This document shows positions 8,476 through 16,790 of a stretch of DNA of 64,000 nt, in pieces. The stretch is from an uncultured Muribaculaceae bacterium. GTDB taxonomy: Bacteria; Bacteroidota; Bacteroidia; Bacteroidales; Muribaculaceae. A program made the position numbers and the translations under genes. Location of the stretch: assembly GCA_910586595.1 (NCBI GenBank), contig CAJUJB010000007.1:1-64000 (forward strand). Reading direction: 5' to 3'. The notes under the pieces were generated by a model. The model was given only the letters and a program-made list of their open reading frames with translations, was not told the origin of the DNA and searched no databases. The stretch's first letter is position 1; each line of letters starts with the position of its first letter.

Positions 8476-8958
8476 TTATTGGGCGCCCAACTGGTTTATG
8501 ATTTTGACTGCCTGCGCCGATTCATACCCACGGCCAACGGCGAAGCGGAGCAGTTTCATCCGGTCTTCATAAGCCAAGGGCTTAGCCATTGGCTTTGCTT
8601 TGGCAGTGATGATATGGCGGAGTATTGAAAGGTATTCTTTGTCATCAATTTCAGTCATGGCTTCGGCAGCCACATCAGGGTCGATGCGTTTCTGGCGGAG
8701 TGCCATCTCGATTTTTCTCCGGCCCCAGCGGGCGAAGCGGTATTTGTCGCGGACAAAGGCGGCGGCATAACGGCTGTCGTCGACAAAGCGGCGGCTGCGC
8801 AGCGATATGATGATGGCGTCGGCATCGTCGGGGGCTATCTGCCACGTGGCAAGTTTACGCCGAAGCTCGCTCTCGCATTGCTCGGCGCGTGCGCACAGGG
8901 TCTCAAGGCGGATCAGCGCCGCCTCAGGACGCAGTTCTTTTTTCGGTCGGCTATACAT
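8476..8958 (-). CDS. recX: Regulatory protein RecX
   Basis: RecX binds RecA filaments and modulates recombination and the SOS response. The protein is about 160 aa and is built of the three-helix RecX repeats (LETLCARAEQCESELRRKL, LRSRRFVDDSRYAAAFVRDK, KIEMALRQKRIDPDV). I choose the ATG at 8958, which overlaps the prmC stop by one base; a GTG one codon earlier is also possible. The obgE-prmC-recX chain of overlapping genes shows one operon, and prmC-recX adjacency is common in Bacteroidales. Confidence 0.9.
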   Translation of the reverse strand: MYSRPKKELRPEAALIRLETLCARAEQCESELRRKLATWQIAPDDADAIIISLRSRRFVDDSRYAAAFVRDKYRFARWGRRKIEMALRQKRIDPDVAAEAMTEIDDKEYLSILRHIITAKAKPMAKPLAYEDRMKLLRFAVGRGYESAQAVKIINQLGAQ

Positions 8959-9815
8959 CACGACGGTTGGATTGCGGAGGCGTAGCGGTAGAGCCCGCGG
9001 TAGTCGCGTGTCACGTCTACCTTCTCAAAGCCAAGATCCTCGAGTAGGGTTCGCATCTGGTCAGGGAACCGTGAGTTAATTTCAAACCATAGCGAGCCTC
9101 CGGGCACGAGTGCGGCGCGGGCATAAGTGGCGATAGCCCTGTAGAAGAACAGAGGGTCGTCGTCGGGCACAAATAACGCGCCGTCGGGCTCATGGTCGAG
9201 TACCCGGCTATCCATTTCTTTAGTCTCCGACCGGCATATGTAAGGCGGGTTGCTGACTACGATGTCATAGCTGGCATGCTTAGGCAGTGGAGCTGATAGA
9301 ATATCGGTTTTCTCAAAGTCTACTTTAGCCCCGAGAGACTTGGCGTTTGCTTTGGCAACCTCAAGGGCCCCGGTGCTGACATCAATGGCATTCACTCTGG
9401 CAAAGGGTAGGGCGCGGGCAAGAGAGATGGCAATGCAGCCCGAGCCGGTGCCTATATCGAGCACCGATAGATCAGAGCGGTCGCCATAAACCGAGGTGAT
9501 CAGGTCGACGAGTCCGGCTGTCTCAGGGCGTGGAATGAGCACGTCGGGCGTCACTGCATAATCGTTGCCCATGAATTTCGCTTTGCCGACGGCATACTGC
9601 ACCGGTTCGCCTCCTTCCACTTTTTTTACCGCGCCGTCAATCTTTTCCTGCATGAAGTCGGTGATCTCGCGGTCGCCGTTCATGAAAAGATATTTGCGGT
9701 CGTATCCGGCAACGTCTTCGAAAATGATACGTGCCGCGGCCTCACCCTCTCCCTTTCCAAGGGTGGAGGTGAGTCGCGCGGCTATGGTATGGAAATATTC
9801 TGCGACAGATGTCAT
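8958..9815 (-). CDS. prmC: Release factor glutamine methyltransferase PrmC (HemK)
   Basis: Uses S-adenosylmethionine to N5-methylate the Gln of the GGQ motif of release factors, raising termination efficiency. The 285-aa protein has an N-terminal helical domain, the SAM-binding glycine motif DIGTGSG (about residues 120-126) and the hallmark NPPY at 179-182 that binds the target glutamine. Its substrate RF1 (prfA) is encoded about 4 kb away in the other orientation. It overlaps obgE by 4 bp (ATGA). Confidence 0.96.
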   Translation of the reverse strand: MTSVAEYFHTIAARLTSTLGKGEGEAAARIIFEDVAGYDRKYLFMNGDREITDFMQEKIDGAVKKVEGGEPVQYAVGKAKFMGNDYAVTPDVLIPRPETAGLVDLITSVYGDRSDLSVLDIGTGSGCIAISLARALPFARVNAIDVSTGALEVAKANAKSLGAKVDFEKTDILSAPLPKHASYDIVVSNPPYICRSETKEMDSRVLDHEPDGALFVPDDDPLFFYRAIATYARAALVPGGSLWFEINSRFPDQMRTLLEDLGFEKVDVTRDYRGLYRYASAIQPS

Positions 9816-11074
9816 TGGCGGTCGGCGTTGATTGCCTCGTAAAGGAAGGCGTCATCATCGCCGTTATCGTCGTCATCTTCGTCAACACCTTCGATTTCGG
9901 CATCATCCCAGTCGATGTCTTCGCCCCAGGTATCCGGGCTGATGTTGCGCAAGTCTTCGGCTTCCTGGTCGGCTTCTTCCTCAGAGGGCTCGTATTCGAA
10001 GATAAAATCGTCTTCCTCGCGCACGCGGTGATGTCCGTCGAGGGGGCGGTGGATGAGGTCGGGGGCGTCAATGCGGTTGTTCTCATCTGTGATGGCGCCC
10101 CAGAGCATGTCTTTCAGCTCTGTGATGCCGTAGCCGGTCACGGCGGAGATGAATACGTGGGGCACGCCCTCGGGGAGGGTCTTGGCTATCTCTTCGCGGA
10201 GTTCGTCGTCGAGAAGGTCAGATTTTGATATGGCGAGCACTCGCTGCTTATCTACCAGCTGAGGGTTGAATTGCTCCAGTTCGCGGAGGAGAATGCGGTA
10301 TTCCTCGGCGATGTCATCTGCGTCGGCCGGAACCATGAAAAGGAGTACGGCATTACGCTCAATGTGGCGCAGGAAACGCAGACCAAGGCCCTTCCCTTCA
10401 CTCGCGCCTTCGATAATACCGGGGATATCGGCCATTACAAATGAGCGGTTGTCGCGGTATGACACGATGCCGAGCTGAGGCTCCATGGTTGTGAATGGGT
10501 AGTCGGCAATTTTGGGCTCTGCGGCAGACACCGCCGACAGAAGGGTCGATTTGCCTGCGTTCGGGAAGCCTACCAGACCTACGTCGGCGAGCATTTTCAA
10601 CTCAAGTATGACCGACTTCTCAATGGCCGGCTCACCGGGCTGTGCATAGCGCGGTGTGCGGTTTGTGGCGCTCTTGAAATGCCAGTTACCCAGGCCTCCG
10701 CGTCCGCCTTTGAGGAGCTTCACCTCCTGGCCGTCGTCAGTCACTTCGGTGAGGTAATCGCCGGTCTCGGCGTCGAAGACTACCGTACCGCAGGGTACGT
10801 CTACAATTACGTCTTCACCGTCTTTGCCGAAGCTACGGCCTCCCGAGCCGCTCTGTCCGTTTCCGGCGAAAATATGGCGGCGGTATTTGAGCGGGAGTAA
10901 GGTCCACATATTGCGGTTGCCTCTGAGAATAATATGGCCGCCGCGGCCTCCGTCGCCACCGTCGGGCCCTCCTTTGGGCACGTATTTGGCGCGATAGAAG
11001 TGGCGTGAGCCTGCGCCGCCCTTACCTGAGCGGCAAAGTATCTTTACATAATCTATGAAGTTGGAATCAGCCAT
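9812..11074 (-). CDS. obgE: GTPase Obg/CgtA
   Basis: A conserved ribosome-associated GTPase needed for 50S maturation and stress control. The 420-aa protein has the glycine-rich Obg fold at residues 1-158 (GGDGGRGG, GNGQSGSGG). A G domain follows, with P-loop GFPNAGKST (169-177), DIPG and the SKSD base motif. A highly acidic C-terminal tail (about 355-415), rich in Asp and Glu, follows. It heads the obgE-prmC-recX operon. In many Bacteroidales adk lies upstream; here the upstream gene is an unrelated sugar nucleotidyltransferase, so this junction differs. Confidence 0.97.
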   Translation of the reverse strand: MADSNFIDYVKILCRSGKGGAGSRHFYRAKYVPKGGPDGGDGGRGGHIILRGNRNMWTLLPLKYRRHIFAGNGQSGSGGRSFGKDGEDVIVDVPCGTVVFDAETGDYLTEVTDDGQEVKLLKGGRGGLGNWHFKSATNRTPRYAQPGEPAIEKSVILELKMLADVGLVGFPNAGKSTLLSAVSAAEPKIADYPFTTMEPQLGIVSYRDNRSFVMADIPGIIEGASEGKGLGLRFLRHIERNAVLLFMVPADADDIAEEYRILLRELEQFNPQLVDKQRVLAISKSDLLDDELREEIAKTLPEGVPHVFISAVTGYGITELKDMLWGAITDENNRIDAPDLIHRPLDGHHRVREEDDFIFEYEPSEEEADQEAEDLRNISPDTWGEDIDWDDAEIEGVDEDDDDNGDDDAFLYEAINADRQ

Positions 11075-11129
11075 TGTGATTTGTGTTTTTTGTCGTATGT
11101 ATTATTAACGTTTAACTCCCGCACTTTGC

Positions 11130-12194
11130 TCACCTACGCTCCATAGAGTTGTGGTGGCGCATCAGTTCGCCTGCCTGGCGGAAGTCAACCGGAGATCCGA
11201 CGTCTATCCACGTTCCTTTAATCGGATAGTAGGTCACCCGCAGTCCGGCGGCGATGGCCCGGTCGATTAGGTCGGTGGCGTCGCAGCGCTCGTCGGGGGA
11301 GAGGGTGCGCAGCAGTGCGTTGGAGAAGATATATATGCCGGCATTTGCATAGTAGGAATAGGCCGGTTTTTCTTCGATGCCGCGCACAGCGGTCGGATCG
11401 TCCTCATCAAGGGTTAGTATGGCATATGGCACCGACACCTGATAGGGCACGACGGCTATAGTCACATCTGCCTTGCGCTCGCGGTGGAGGAGATACATTT
11501 CTTCGAAGGAAATGGTGGTGAGGAGGTCGGAGTTCATCACCAGAGTATCTCCTTCTTCAGCGGCTACCTCGGTGAGGGCTACGGCTCCTATCGTGCCGAG
11601 CGGAGCATCTTCGCGGACGGTCTTCACCGTGACGCCTGCCACCGGATCGCTGAAATGCTCATCGAGCATGTCGGCCAGGTAACGGGTCGTTACGGTTATG
11701 TCATTTATCCCGCATGCGGCCAGAGCTTCGATGTTGTAGTCGATTATCGCCTTGCCCTCGATCTTGAGAAGAGGCTTGGGCGTGGTGAGGGTGGCGGGGC
11801 GCAGACGCTCGCCCTTACCTCCGGCCATCAATACGGCTTTTAGAGGCAGGAGGGTGGTGAGCACCGACAGGTCTATAATGTCTTCCAGGCTTCCATGCTC
11901 GCCCAGAACCGGAATAAGTGTGATGCCGGCCGCGCGGAAGTTGCGCAGAGCCGCTACATCGCGGCTGCCGGTGCGCAGGAATCTGAAATCGGTGCGGGCA
12001 GCTTCGGCGACTGTACTCTCGAGGGCCGCGCCTCGTAGTATGGCTCGGCGGATGTCTCCGTCGGTGAGTGTTCCGAGCACTTTGCCGTCGAGGTCGACGG
12101 CAAAGAGGACCATCGCGCCGCCGGGTAGCTCATTGAGTTGCCCGAGGGCCTGGCGCAGAGAGGCTGTGGCCGGTATGGTGTGCTTATTTTTCAT
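11130..12194 (-). CDS. CBS-domain sugar nucleotidyltransferase (PtmE-like)
   Basis: A 354-aa protein with a CBS pair at about residues 5-115 and an NTP-transferase domain from 119. The latter begins with VLMAGGKGERLRP and TTPKPLL, the nucleotide-binding signature of hexose-1-phosphate nucleotidyltransferases. The same architecture is seen in Campylobacter PtmE, which makes a GDP-amino sugar for legionaminic acid synthesis. A LegG/NeuC-type hydrolase and a NeuA-type CMP transferase upstream support that role here. The start at 12194 (MKNKHTIPAT) overlaps the end of the CMP-transferase gene by 11 bp; a longer frame to 12332 would lie wholly inside that gene. The sugar is inferred, not shown. 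Confidence 0.8.
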   Translation of the reverse strand: MKNKHTIPATASLRQALGQLNELPGGAMVLFAVDLDGKVLGTLTDGDIRRAILRGAALESTVAEAARTDFRFLRTGSRDVAALRNFRAAGITLIPVLGEHGSLEDIIDLSVLTTLLPLKAVLMAGGKGERLRPATLTTPKPLLKIEGKAIIDYNIEALAACGINDITVTTRYLADMLDEHFSDPVAGVTVKTVREDAPLGTIGAVALTEVAAEEGDTLVMNSDLLTTISFEEMYLLHRERKADVTIAVVPYQVSVPYAILTLDEDDPTAVRGIEEKPAYSYYANAGIYIFSNALLRTLSPDERCDATDLIDRAIAAGLRVTYYPIKGTWIDVGSPVDFRQAGELMRHHNSMERR

Positions 12195-12876
12195 GGGATA
12201 TGAGGCTTTCGGCGAGTGCCCAGTCGGATGGTGTATCGAGATCGACGCTCCGGCTGCGTGGCATGATGAATGGAATGCGACGGGGAAAAGCTCCGAGAGG
12301 CATGGCCCTGAGCGATGCCGGATTGATGACATATACCGCTCCGTTCTGCTCGTAGACGGTCGGACAGTCCTGACGGCGCGTGTACATGCCGTCGCCTTTG
12401 CTTATGGCGATAAATCCATCGGCGTTTACCTCGAACATGTTGAAGTACGGATTGACGTCCGATGGGCAGAGCGACACCACCATGTCGCACGTGGGGGTAT
12501 ATAGGGCTTCGGCCTCAGAGATGTCAGCGCCGGTGCGGAAGGGCGATGTGGGCTGTAGAAGAACCACACAATCGTATTCTATGCCCCGGGCGTCGGCCCA
12601 GTCCATGGCATCGAGAAGGACTTCCCGACTGCCTATCATATCCCCTCCGAGTGCTTCTGGGCGCATATACTCAACGGTAAGCCCGCAGTTTCGGGCTACC
12701 GAGGCAATCTCGGCGTCGTCGGTCGAGAGAAGTATGTAGCCACCTGTGCGTGAAGCTGCTTCGCGCGCTGCATCGATTGTATAGGCTATAAGAGGCCGGC
12801 CCCCGAGTGGTTTTATATTTTTGCGGGGAATGCTCTTGCTGCCGCCTCGGGCGGTGATGATATATAGTGGCTTCAT
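12184..12876 (-). CDS. CMP-nonulosonic acid synthetase (NeuA/LegF-type)
   Basis: Transfers CMP from CTP to a sialic-acid-like nine-carbon sugar, activating it for glycan assembly. The 230-aa length suits acylneuraminate cytidylyltransferases. Motif RGGSKSIPRKN near the N-terminus binds CTP, LLQPTSPFR is the second family motif, and YEQNGAVYV and DLDTPSDW are also typical. It lies between the LegG/NeuC-like and PtmE-like genes with overlaps on both sides (4 and 11 bp), so the three are translationally coupled. Neighbours favour legionaminic acid over sialic acid, but pseudaminic or sialic derivatives cannot be excluded. Confidence 0.87.
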   Translation of the reverse strand: MKPLYIITARGGSKSIPRKNIKPLGGRPLIAYTIDAAREAASRTGGYILLSTDDAEIASVARNCGLTVEYMRPEALGGDMIGSREVLLDAMDWADARGIEYDCVVLLQPTSPFRTGADISEAEALYTPTCDMVVSLCPSDVNPYFNMFEVNADGFIAISKGDGMYTRRQDCPTVYEQNGAVYVINPASLRAMPLGAFPRRIPFIMPRSRSVDLDTPSDWALAESLISHEK

Positions 12877-14054
12877 AAATCGTAAAAAGTTTTCGGAGAC
12901 ACCGGCAGGGTGGAGGCGAACTTCACTACAGCCTCTTTCATGATTGAAAGTGTGTCGGGGCGGTAATAGGGATTTTCACGTCTGCCGGCCAGCTCCTGCA
13001 TCTGAGGCGATAAAGCCTCTGCGATGGCGGCTGAAATGTCGCTGGCAGTAGTTCCGCAGTGTATTACAGATGGGCCTGCAAGACGGCCGCGTTGCCGTAT
13101 GCCGATGTCTACGGTCGGCACGCCGGCTGAGGGTGCTTCGACTATTCCGCTTGATGAATTTCCGATTACAACAGAGGCGAGCCGGAGCAACGACTGATAC
13201 CGCACCATGCCGAGGGAACGGACGGCCTTTACGCGGTCGGGATGGAGTGCCGCATACTTTTCTATGACCGGAACTATCGAGGCTCCTCCGGCATCATTGT
13301 TAGGATAGGTGATGACTGAACGCAGTTCCGGATGGGTGTCGAGGGCTTCCAGAAGGGCGCACATCTGCTGGGCCGGGGTGCTGGTCGAGTCGTTGGTGGC
13401 AGGATGATATGTAATAACCGCTATGGGTTTGTCGCCGGTAAGATCAAAGCCGATCTGTTCACCAAGCTCAGAAGCTGAAAGAAGAGGAGTGTTGAAGGCA
13501 TTCCATACGCCAATAGCTCCTGTATTGATAACTCTGGCAGGATGTTCGCCCATCTGGATCACACGTCGGCGGTAAGGCTCGGTGGCGGTAAGATGGAGTG
13601 TGGCGAGTTTGGTGATGGCATGCCGGATGCAGTCGTCGACCGCACCTTCAGATATTTCTCCGCCCGCTATGTGTATGATGGGAATACGCATCACAGCGGC
13701 AGCCGAAGCTATGGCGAGCATCTCATAGCGGTCGCCAAGAAGAATCGTTGCGTCAGGCTTAAGGCGGGAGAAGGCGTCGGCCATGCCCGCCATGCATATT
13801 CCCATGGCGCGCACGCGTGAAGCCTCGTCGTCTCCATCAATCTGCATGGGCACCCGTGCGTCGACGGTAAATCCGGCAGATGTTATTTCATTGACCGTCA
13901 TGCCGTATTCTTCCATCAGGTGCATGTTTGCGGCAATTATCTGCACCTGTATGCCCGGGCAATCAGTAAGCGCCCTGGCCAGAGGCATCAGCAGCCCCCA
14001 GTCGGCACGAGTTGTCGTGACGAAGCATAGTCTCTTCACACCGGTGGAATCCAT
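12873..14054 (-). CDS. Hydrolysing UDP/GDP-sugar 2-epimerase (NeuC/LegG-type)
   Basis: This family removes the nucleotide from UDP-GlcNAc (NeuC) or from diacetylbacillosamine nucleotides (LegG) with inversion at C2, giving a mannosamine-type sugar for nonulosonic acid synthesis. It is 393 aa. Motifs are FVTTTRADWGLL at the N-terminus, LLGDRYEMLA, HIAGGEISEGAVDD and IGNSSSGIVEAP near the end. The ATG at 14054 is only about 8 bp from the -7 element, so the mRNA would be nearly leaderless. An in-frame GTG (14039), whose product would begin VKRLCFVT like typical family members, is an alternative start. It is the first gene of the three-gene cassette. Confidence 0.86.
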   Translation of the reverse strand: MDSTGVKRLCFVTTTRADWGLLMPLARALTDCPGIQVQIIAANMHLMEEYGMTVNEITSAGFTVDARVPMQIDGDDEASRVRAMGICMAGMADAFSRLKPDATILLGDRYEMLAIASAAAVMRIPIIHIAGGEISEGAVDDCIRHAITKLATLHLTATEPYRRRVIQMGEHPARVINTGAIGVWNAFNTPLLSASELGEQIGFDLTGDKPIAVITYHPATNDSTSTPAQQMCALLEALDTHPELRSVITYPNNDAGGASIVPVIEKYAALHPDRVKAVRSLGMVRYQSLLRLASVVIGNSSSGIVEAPSAGVPTVDIGIRQRGRLAGPSVIHCGTTASDISAAIAEALSPQMQELAGRRENPYYRPDTLSIMKEAVVKFASTLPVSPKTFYDL

Positions 14055-14061
14055 ATCAGTG

Positions 14062-14093
14062 CAAAGATAGTCATTAAATTTTATGTAGGCAAA
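14062..14093 (-). promoter_or_regulatory. Promoter of the nonulosonic acid cassette
   Basis: TTTG (14093-14090), a 20-bp spacer and TATCTTTG (14069-14062) on the minus strand give a complete Bacteroidetes promoter. Predicted transcription starts at about 14056-14054, at or next to the annotated ATG. Confidence 0.75.
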
Positions 14094-14099
14094 TAGGCC

Positions 14100-14747
14100 T
14101 TATTTCCAGCTGTTGTAGTGTACGCGCGCGGGCACCCATTTGTCTTTGGGTACAACCGGGCCCGATGGATAACCGAATGCCATTACGTTCAGCGGAATCA
14201 GGGTGTCGGGGAGGGCCAGCAGTGCCTCCATGGTCTTTACGCGGTCGGTTTGGGGATAGACGCCGCACCATACGCCTCCGAGTCCGAGGGCGTGGGCCGC
14301 CAGCAGCATGTTCTCGGACGCCGCCGAGCAATCCTGTACCCAGTAGTCATGGCCTTCGCCGTCGAGAAGGCGGTTGGTGTTGCCGCATACAACTACAGAG
14401 AAAGGTGCGTCTTTCACCATTTTTGAGTAAGGGAATGAGGCAGCGATGGTGTCTTTGAGCATCTGGTCGGTGATCACTACCATCTCCCACGGTTGCTTGT
14501 TGGCCGCGGTCGGGGCAGCCATGCCTGCGCGGAGAATCTTTTCGATGATGCTGTCGGGCACCTCTTGGGTGGTATATTGCCGTACGCTCGCACGGGTCAT
14601 TATACACTCGAGTGCCGAGGCGCCGCTGGTGCCGTCGGTGGTGTCGGAGCTTGAGTCTGAGGTTGTGTTGAGGGCGAACGCCAGGCGAATTGAAACGGCT
14701 ACAAGAGCCACGCCGAGCGCGAGTATCAGCCAGTGGTAAGATTTCAT
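14100..14747 (-). CDS. Membrane-anchored nitroreductase-family flavoprotein
   Basis: A 215-aa nitroreductase-fold protein, expected to bind FMN and pass electrons from a donor to an unknown acceptor. Residues 5-27 form a hydrophobic segment (signal anchor or signal peptide), followed by a Ser/Thr/Asp-rich linker. The catalytic domain has TRASVRQYT, PTAANKQPWE and ALGLGGVWCGVYP, all typical FMN-site motifs. Most nitroreductases are cytosolic; the exported or anchored form here is unusual. It lies 13 bp after a flavinylated, iron-sulfur membrane protein gene in the same operon, which suggests that protein is its electron partner. The start at 14747 (MKSYHWLILALG) is chosen over an upstream in-frame codon because it begins the signal segment. 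Confidence 0.83.
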   Translation of the reverse strand: MKSYHWLILALGVALVAVSIRLAFALNTTSDSSSDTTDGTSGASALECIMTRASVRQYTTQEVPDSIIEKILRAGMAAPTAANKQPWEMVVITDQMLKDTIAASFPYSKMVKDAPFSVVVCGNTNRLLDGEGHDYWVQDCSAASENMLLAAHALGLGGVWCGVYPQTDRVKTMEALLALPDTLIPLNVMAFGYPSGPVVPKDKWVPARVHYNSWK

Positions 14748-14760
14748 ATGATGAAGATGT

Positions 14761-15819
14761 TTAAGCTTGTTTGAGAATTGAACCTGTAGGACATACAAAG
14801 CGGCAGAATGGACGCGTGATGAAGACTGACAGGCAGATGAATATGATGCCTACAACGAGCACGATCCAAGAGGCACTTTGAACGATAAATGCTGTGAATA
14901 GTTCGTTGTCTATCCATGCTGTGCCCCAGCCTATGTAGAGTAGGGTGAGTAGCCCGATCCAAAGTATCTGCCGGAATGAATCAAGGCGCTTGACCGTGGT
15001 GGCACTCAGTTTTATTTTCTTTTTTGACACGCGTCCGGCGAGTTCCTGCAGTGAGCCTAAGGGGCAAACCCAAGTGCAGTAAAACGATGGTTTGCCAAAT
15101 GCCGGATATATGAAGCCAACTACGAGGAGAACCAGAGTCGTAATCCATGCCAAGCTGATCACCGGGGCGTTGGAGAAGAATGTCAGCATCATGGCATAAT
15201 CAATGAATGTTCCGCTCCAGAATCCGAGTACAGCCACATTGGCCAGCTGCTGCGCAAGCCTGTATGCAGGTTTTTTGAAGAAAAGAGGAAGTATGGCGGC
15301 GCACAGAATGATGATTAAGGCGGCTATCTGTTTTACAGAGATACCTGAGTCAGCGCTGACAGAAGATGTATTATGTCTTGCGTACTCTATACCAGCCGAC
15401 ACATTGGCGATGAATGCCTTTGAGGAGAATGTGGCGCCCGATACGGCGTCGACTTGCATGGCCGATGCTTCATCAAGTGTCTTTCCATTCCACCGCTGTG
15501 GTAAGCCTGCAGCGCTCAGTTTTGCGAAAAACTGAGGAGACTCGGTATTCGGCAGCGCACGCACTGAGTCGATCCGGCCATCGGTAAGATATATCTCGAC
15601 AGGCACGGGCCCACCGTAGCCGGTTATATTTTCTGCGAGTGTGGTGGTGTTGATTACTTCAGTCTCGCCTTGTGTAGTAACCGCAGGTGCGCTGGTGTCA
15701 TGCGTTAATTTATGGCCGAAAAGGCGCCCGGTATGTACGGCTGTGAGTGAGGCGATGATGCTGAACACGGCAATGAAAGCCACAATCCGCGGCCATGCCG
15801 ATGGTTTGGAGTAAGTCAT
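14761..15819 (-). CDS. FMN-binding / 4Fe-4S membrane protein (NosR/RnfG-like)
   Basis: A 352-aa electron-transfer protein. Order of parts: an N-terminal membrane helix (about 11-30), then an extracytoplasmic FMN-binding domain with flavinylation motif SGAT (127-130; Thr130 is the likely site of covalent FMN added by ApbE). Several membrane helices from about 175 follow, then two cysteine clusters, CTWVCPLGS and CRFVCPTGS, of the polyferredoxin type seen in NosR. The protein stops soon after the second cluster. I infer that it moves electrons across the inner membrane toward the anchored nitroreductase encoded immediately downstream. No ApbE gene is in the window. Confidence 0.85.
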   Translation of the reverse strand: MTYSKPSAWPRIVAFIAVFSIIASLTAVHTGRLFGHKLTHDTSAPAVTTQGETEVINTTTLAENITGYGGPVPVEIYLTDGRIDSVRALPNTESPQFFAKLSAAGLPQRWNGKTLDEASAMQVDAVSGATFSSKAFIANVSAGIEYARHNTSSVSADSGISVKQIAALIIILCAAILPLFFKKPAYRLAQQLANVAVLGFWSGTFIDYAMMLTFFSNAPVISLAWITTLVLLVVGFIYPAFGKPSFYCTWVCPLGSLQELAGRVSKKKIKLSATTVKRLDSFRQILWIGLLTLLYIGWGTAWIDNELFTAFIVQSASWIVLVVGIIFICLSVFITRPFCRFVCPTGSILKQA

Positions 15820-15827
15820 AGGTAGAT

Positions 15828-15862
15828 AATTAAAGCCGGGTCGGCTGTGTGTGCCGACCCGG
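15828..15862 (-). terminator. Terminator after the OmpA-family gene
   Basis: CCGGGTCGGC (15836-15845) pairs perfectly with GCCGACCCGG (15853-15862). On the minus strand the stem is followed by CTTTAATT. It separates the OmpA gene from the FMN-binding gene downstream. Confidence 0.8.
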
Positions 15863-15872
15863 AGATAGGAGG

Positions 15873-16742
15873 TTAGTTCTGTGTCGATTCAGGAGCTTTA
15901 TCGATGAGCTCGAGGAACTGGTCGAGTTTAGGTGTGATGATAATCTCGGTGCGGCGGTTGCGCTGACGTCCGAGCTCGGTGCCGTTGTCGGCAATCACGT
16001 TATATTCGCCACGGCCACCGGCAGTGAGGCGGGAGGGATCGACGCCAAATTGGTCCTGGAGAACTTGCACAACCGAAGAGGCACGCAGGGCCGAGAGATC
16101 CCAGTTGTTGCGGATGTTGGTGCGCGAGATAGGCACATTGTCGGTATTGCCTTCTACGAGCACATCGTAATCCTTGTAGTCCTTGATGATTTTGGCAATC
16201 TTGCTGAGGGTTTCCATAGCGCGCGAGTTAATCTCGTAGCTGCCACTCTTGAAGAGCATGTTGTCGGCAAGCGAGATATATACCACGCCTTTGAGGACCT
16301 TCACGTTCACCTCATCAGCCTCAGAGGGCGAGAGTGAGCGTGTAAGGTTGGTGGTGAGGGCCAGGTTGAGCGAGTCGCTTTTGCTCTTGGCTGACACGAG
16401 TTGCTTGATGTATTTGTTGGAGGCATTTATCTCGTCGACAAGCTTGGAGATGTTGACGTTGCCCTGGGTATTCTGCGAGATACTTTTATCAAGCGACTTC
16501 TGGAGGGCCGCATAGCTCGACTTGAGGTCGTCGTTGTTCTTGCGGGCCTCGTCAAGAAGGGCCTGTATGGTGCTTGATTTGATCTGTTCTTTGGTGTAGT
16601 TATCCTGAATGGTGGTATAGTCCTGGCTCATCTGCTGATGGAGAGCCTGGAGCTCGGAATACTTTTTCTTGCTGACGCATCCGGTGAATGACGCGCCCAT
16701 CATTATTGCCACCATTGCGGCAGCGATGTACGTAACTTTCAT
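15873..16742 (-). CDS. OmpA-family peptidoglycan-binding lipoprotein
   Basis: A 289-aa envelope protein that anchors the outer membrane to peptidoglycan. The signal peptide ends in a lipobox (SFTGC, Cys about 22). A coiled-coil stretch follows (about 30-120, heptad-rich with many Gln, Ser and Lys). The C-terminal OmpA domain (about 150-280) has NTDNVPI, NWDLSALRA and GRGEYNVIADNGTELGRQRNRRTEI, with the expected Asp and Arg that bind diaminopimelate. It lies downstream of rodA in the elongasome cluster with a 48-bp gap and no clear promoter, so it may be transcribed with it. Confidence 0.92.
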   Translation of the reverse strand: MKVTYIAAAMVAIMMGASFTGCVSKKKYSELQALHQQMSQDYTTIQDNYTKEQIKSSTIQALLDEARKNNDDLKSSYAALQKSLDKSISQNTQGNVNISKLVDEINASNKYIKQLVSAKSKSDSLNLALTTNLTRSLSPSEADEVNVKVLKGVVYISLADNMLFKSGSYEINSRAMETLSKIAKIIKDYKDYDVLVEGNTDNVPISRTNIRNNWDLSALRASSVVQVLQDQFGVDPSRLTAGGRGEYNVIADNGTELGRQRNRRTEIIITPKLDQFLELIDKAPESTQN

Positions 16743-16790
16743 AATCGAGAGTGTTTTATGTATTAACGTTCTGTGATGAGTTTAGGTTTA

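Noticed and set aside
12195..12332. Longer N-terminus of the PtmE-like protein
   Set aside because: The extra 46 residues lie entirely inside the upstream cytidylyltransferase gene and have no family similarity.
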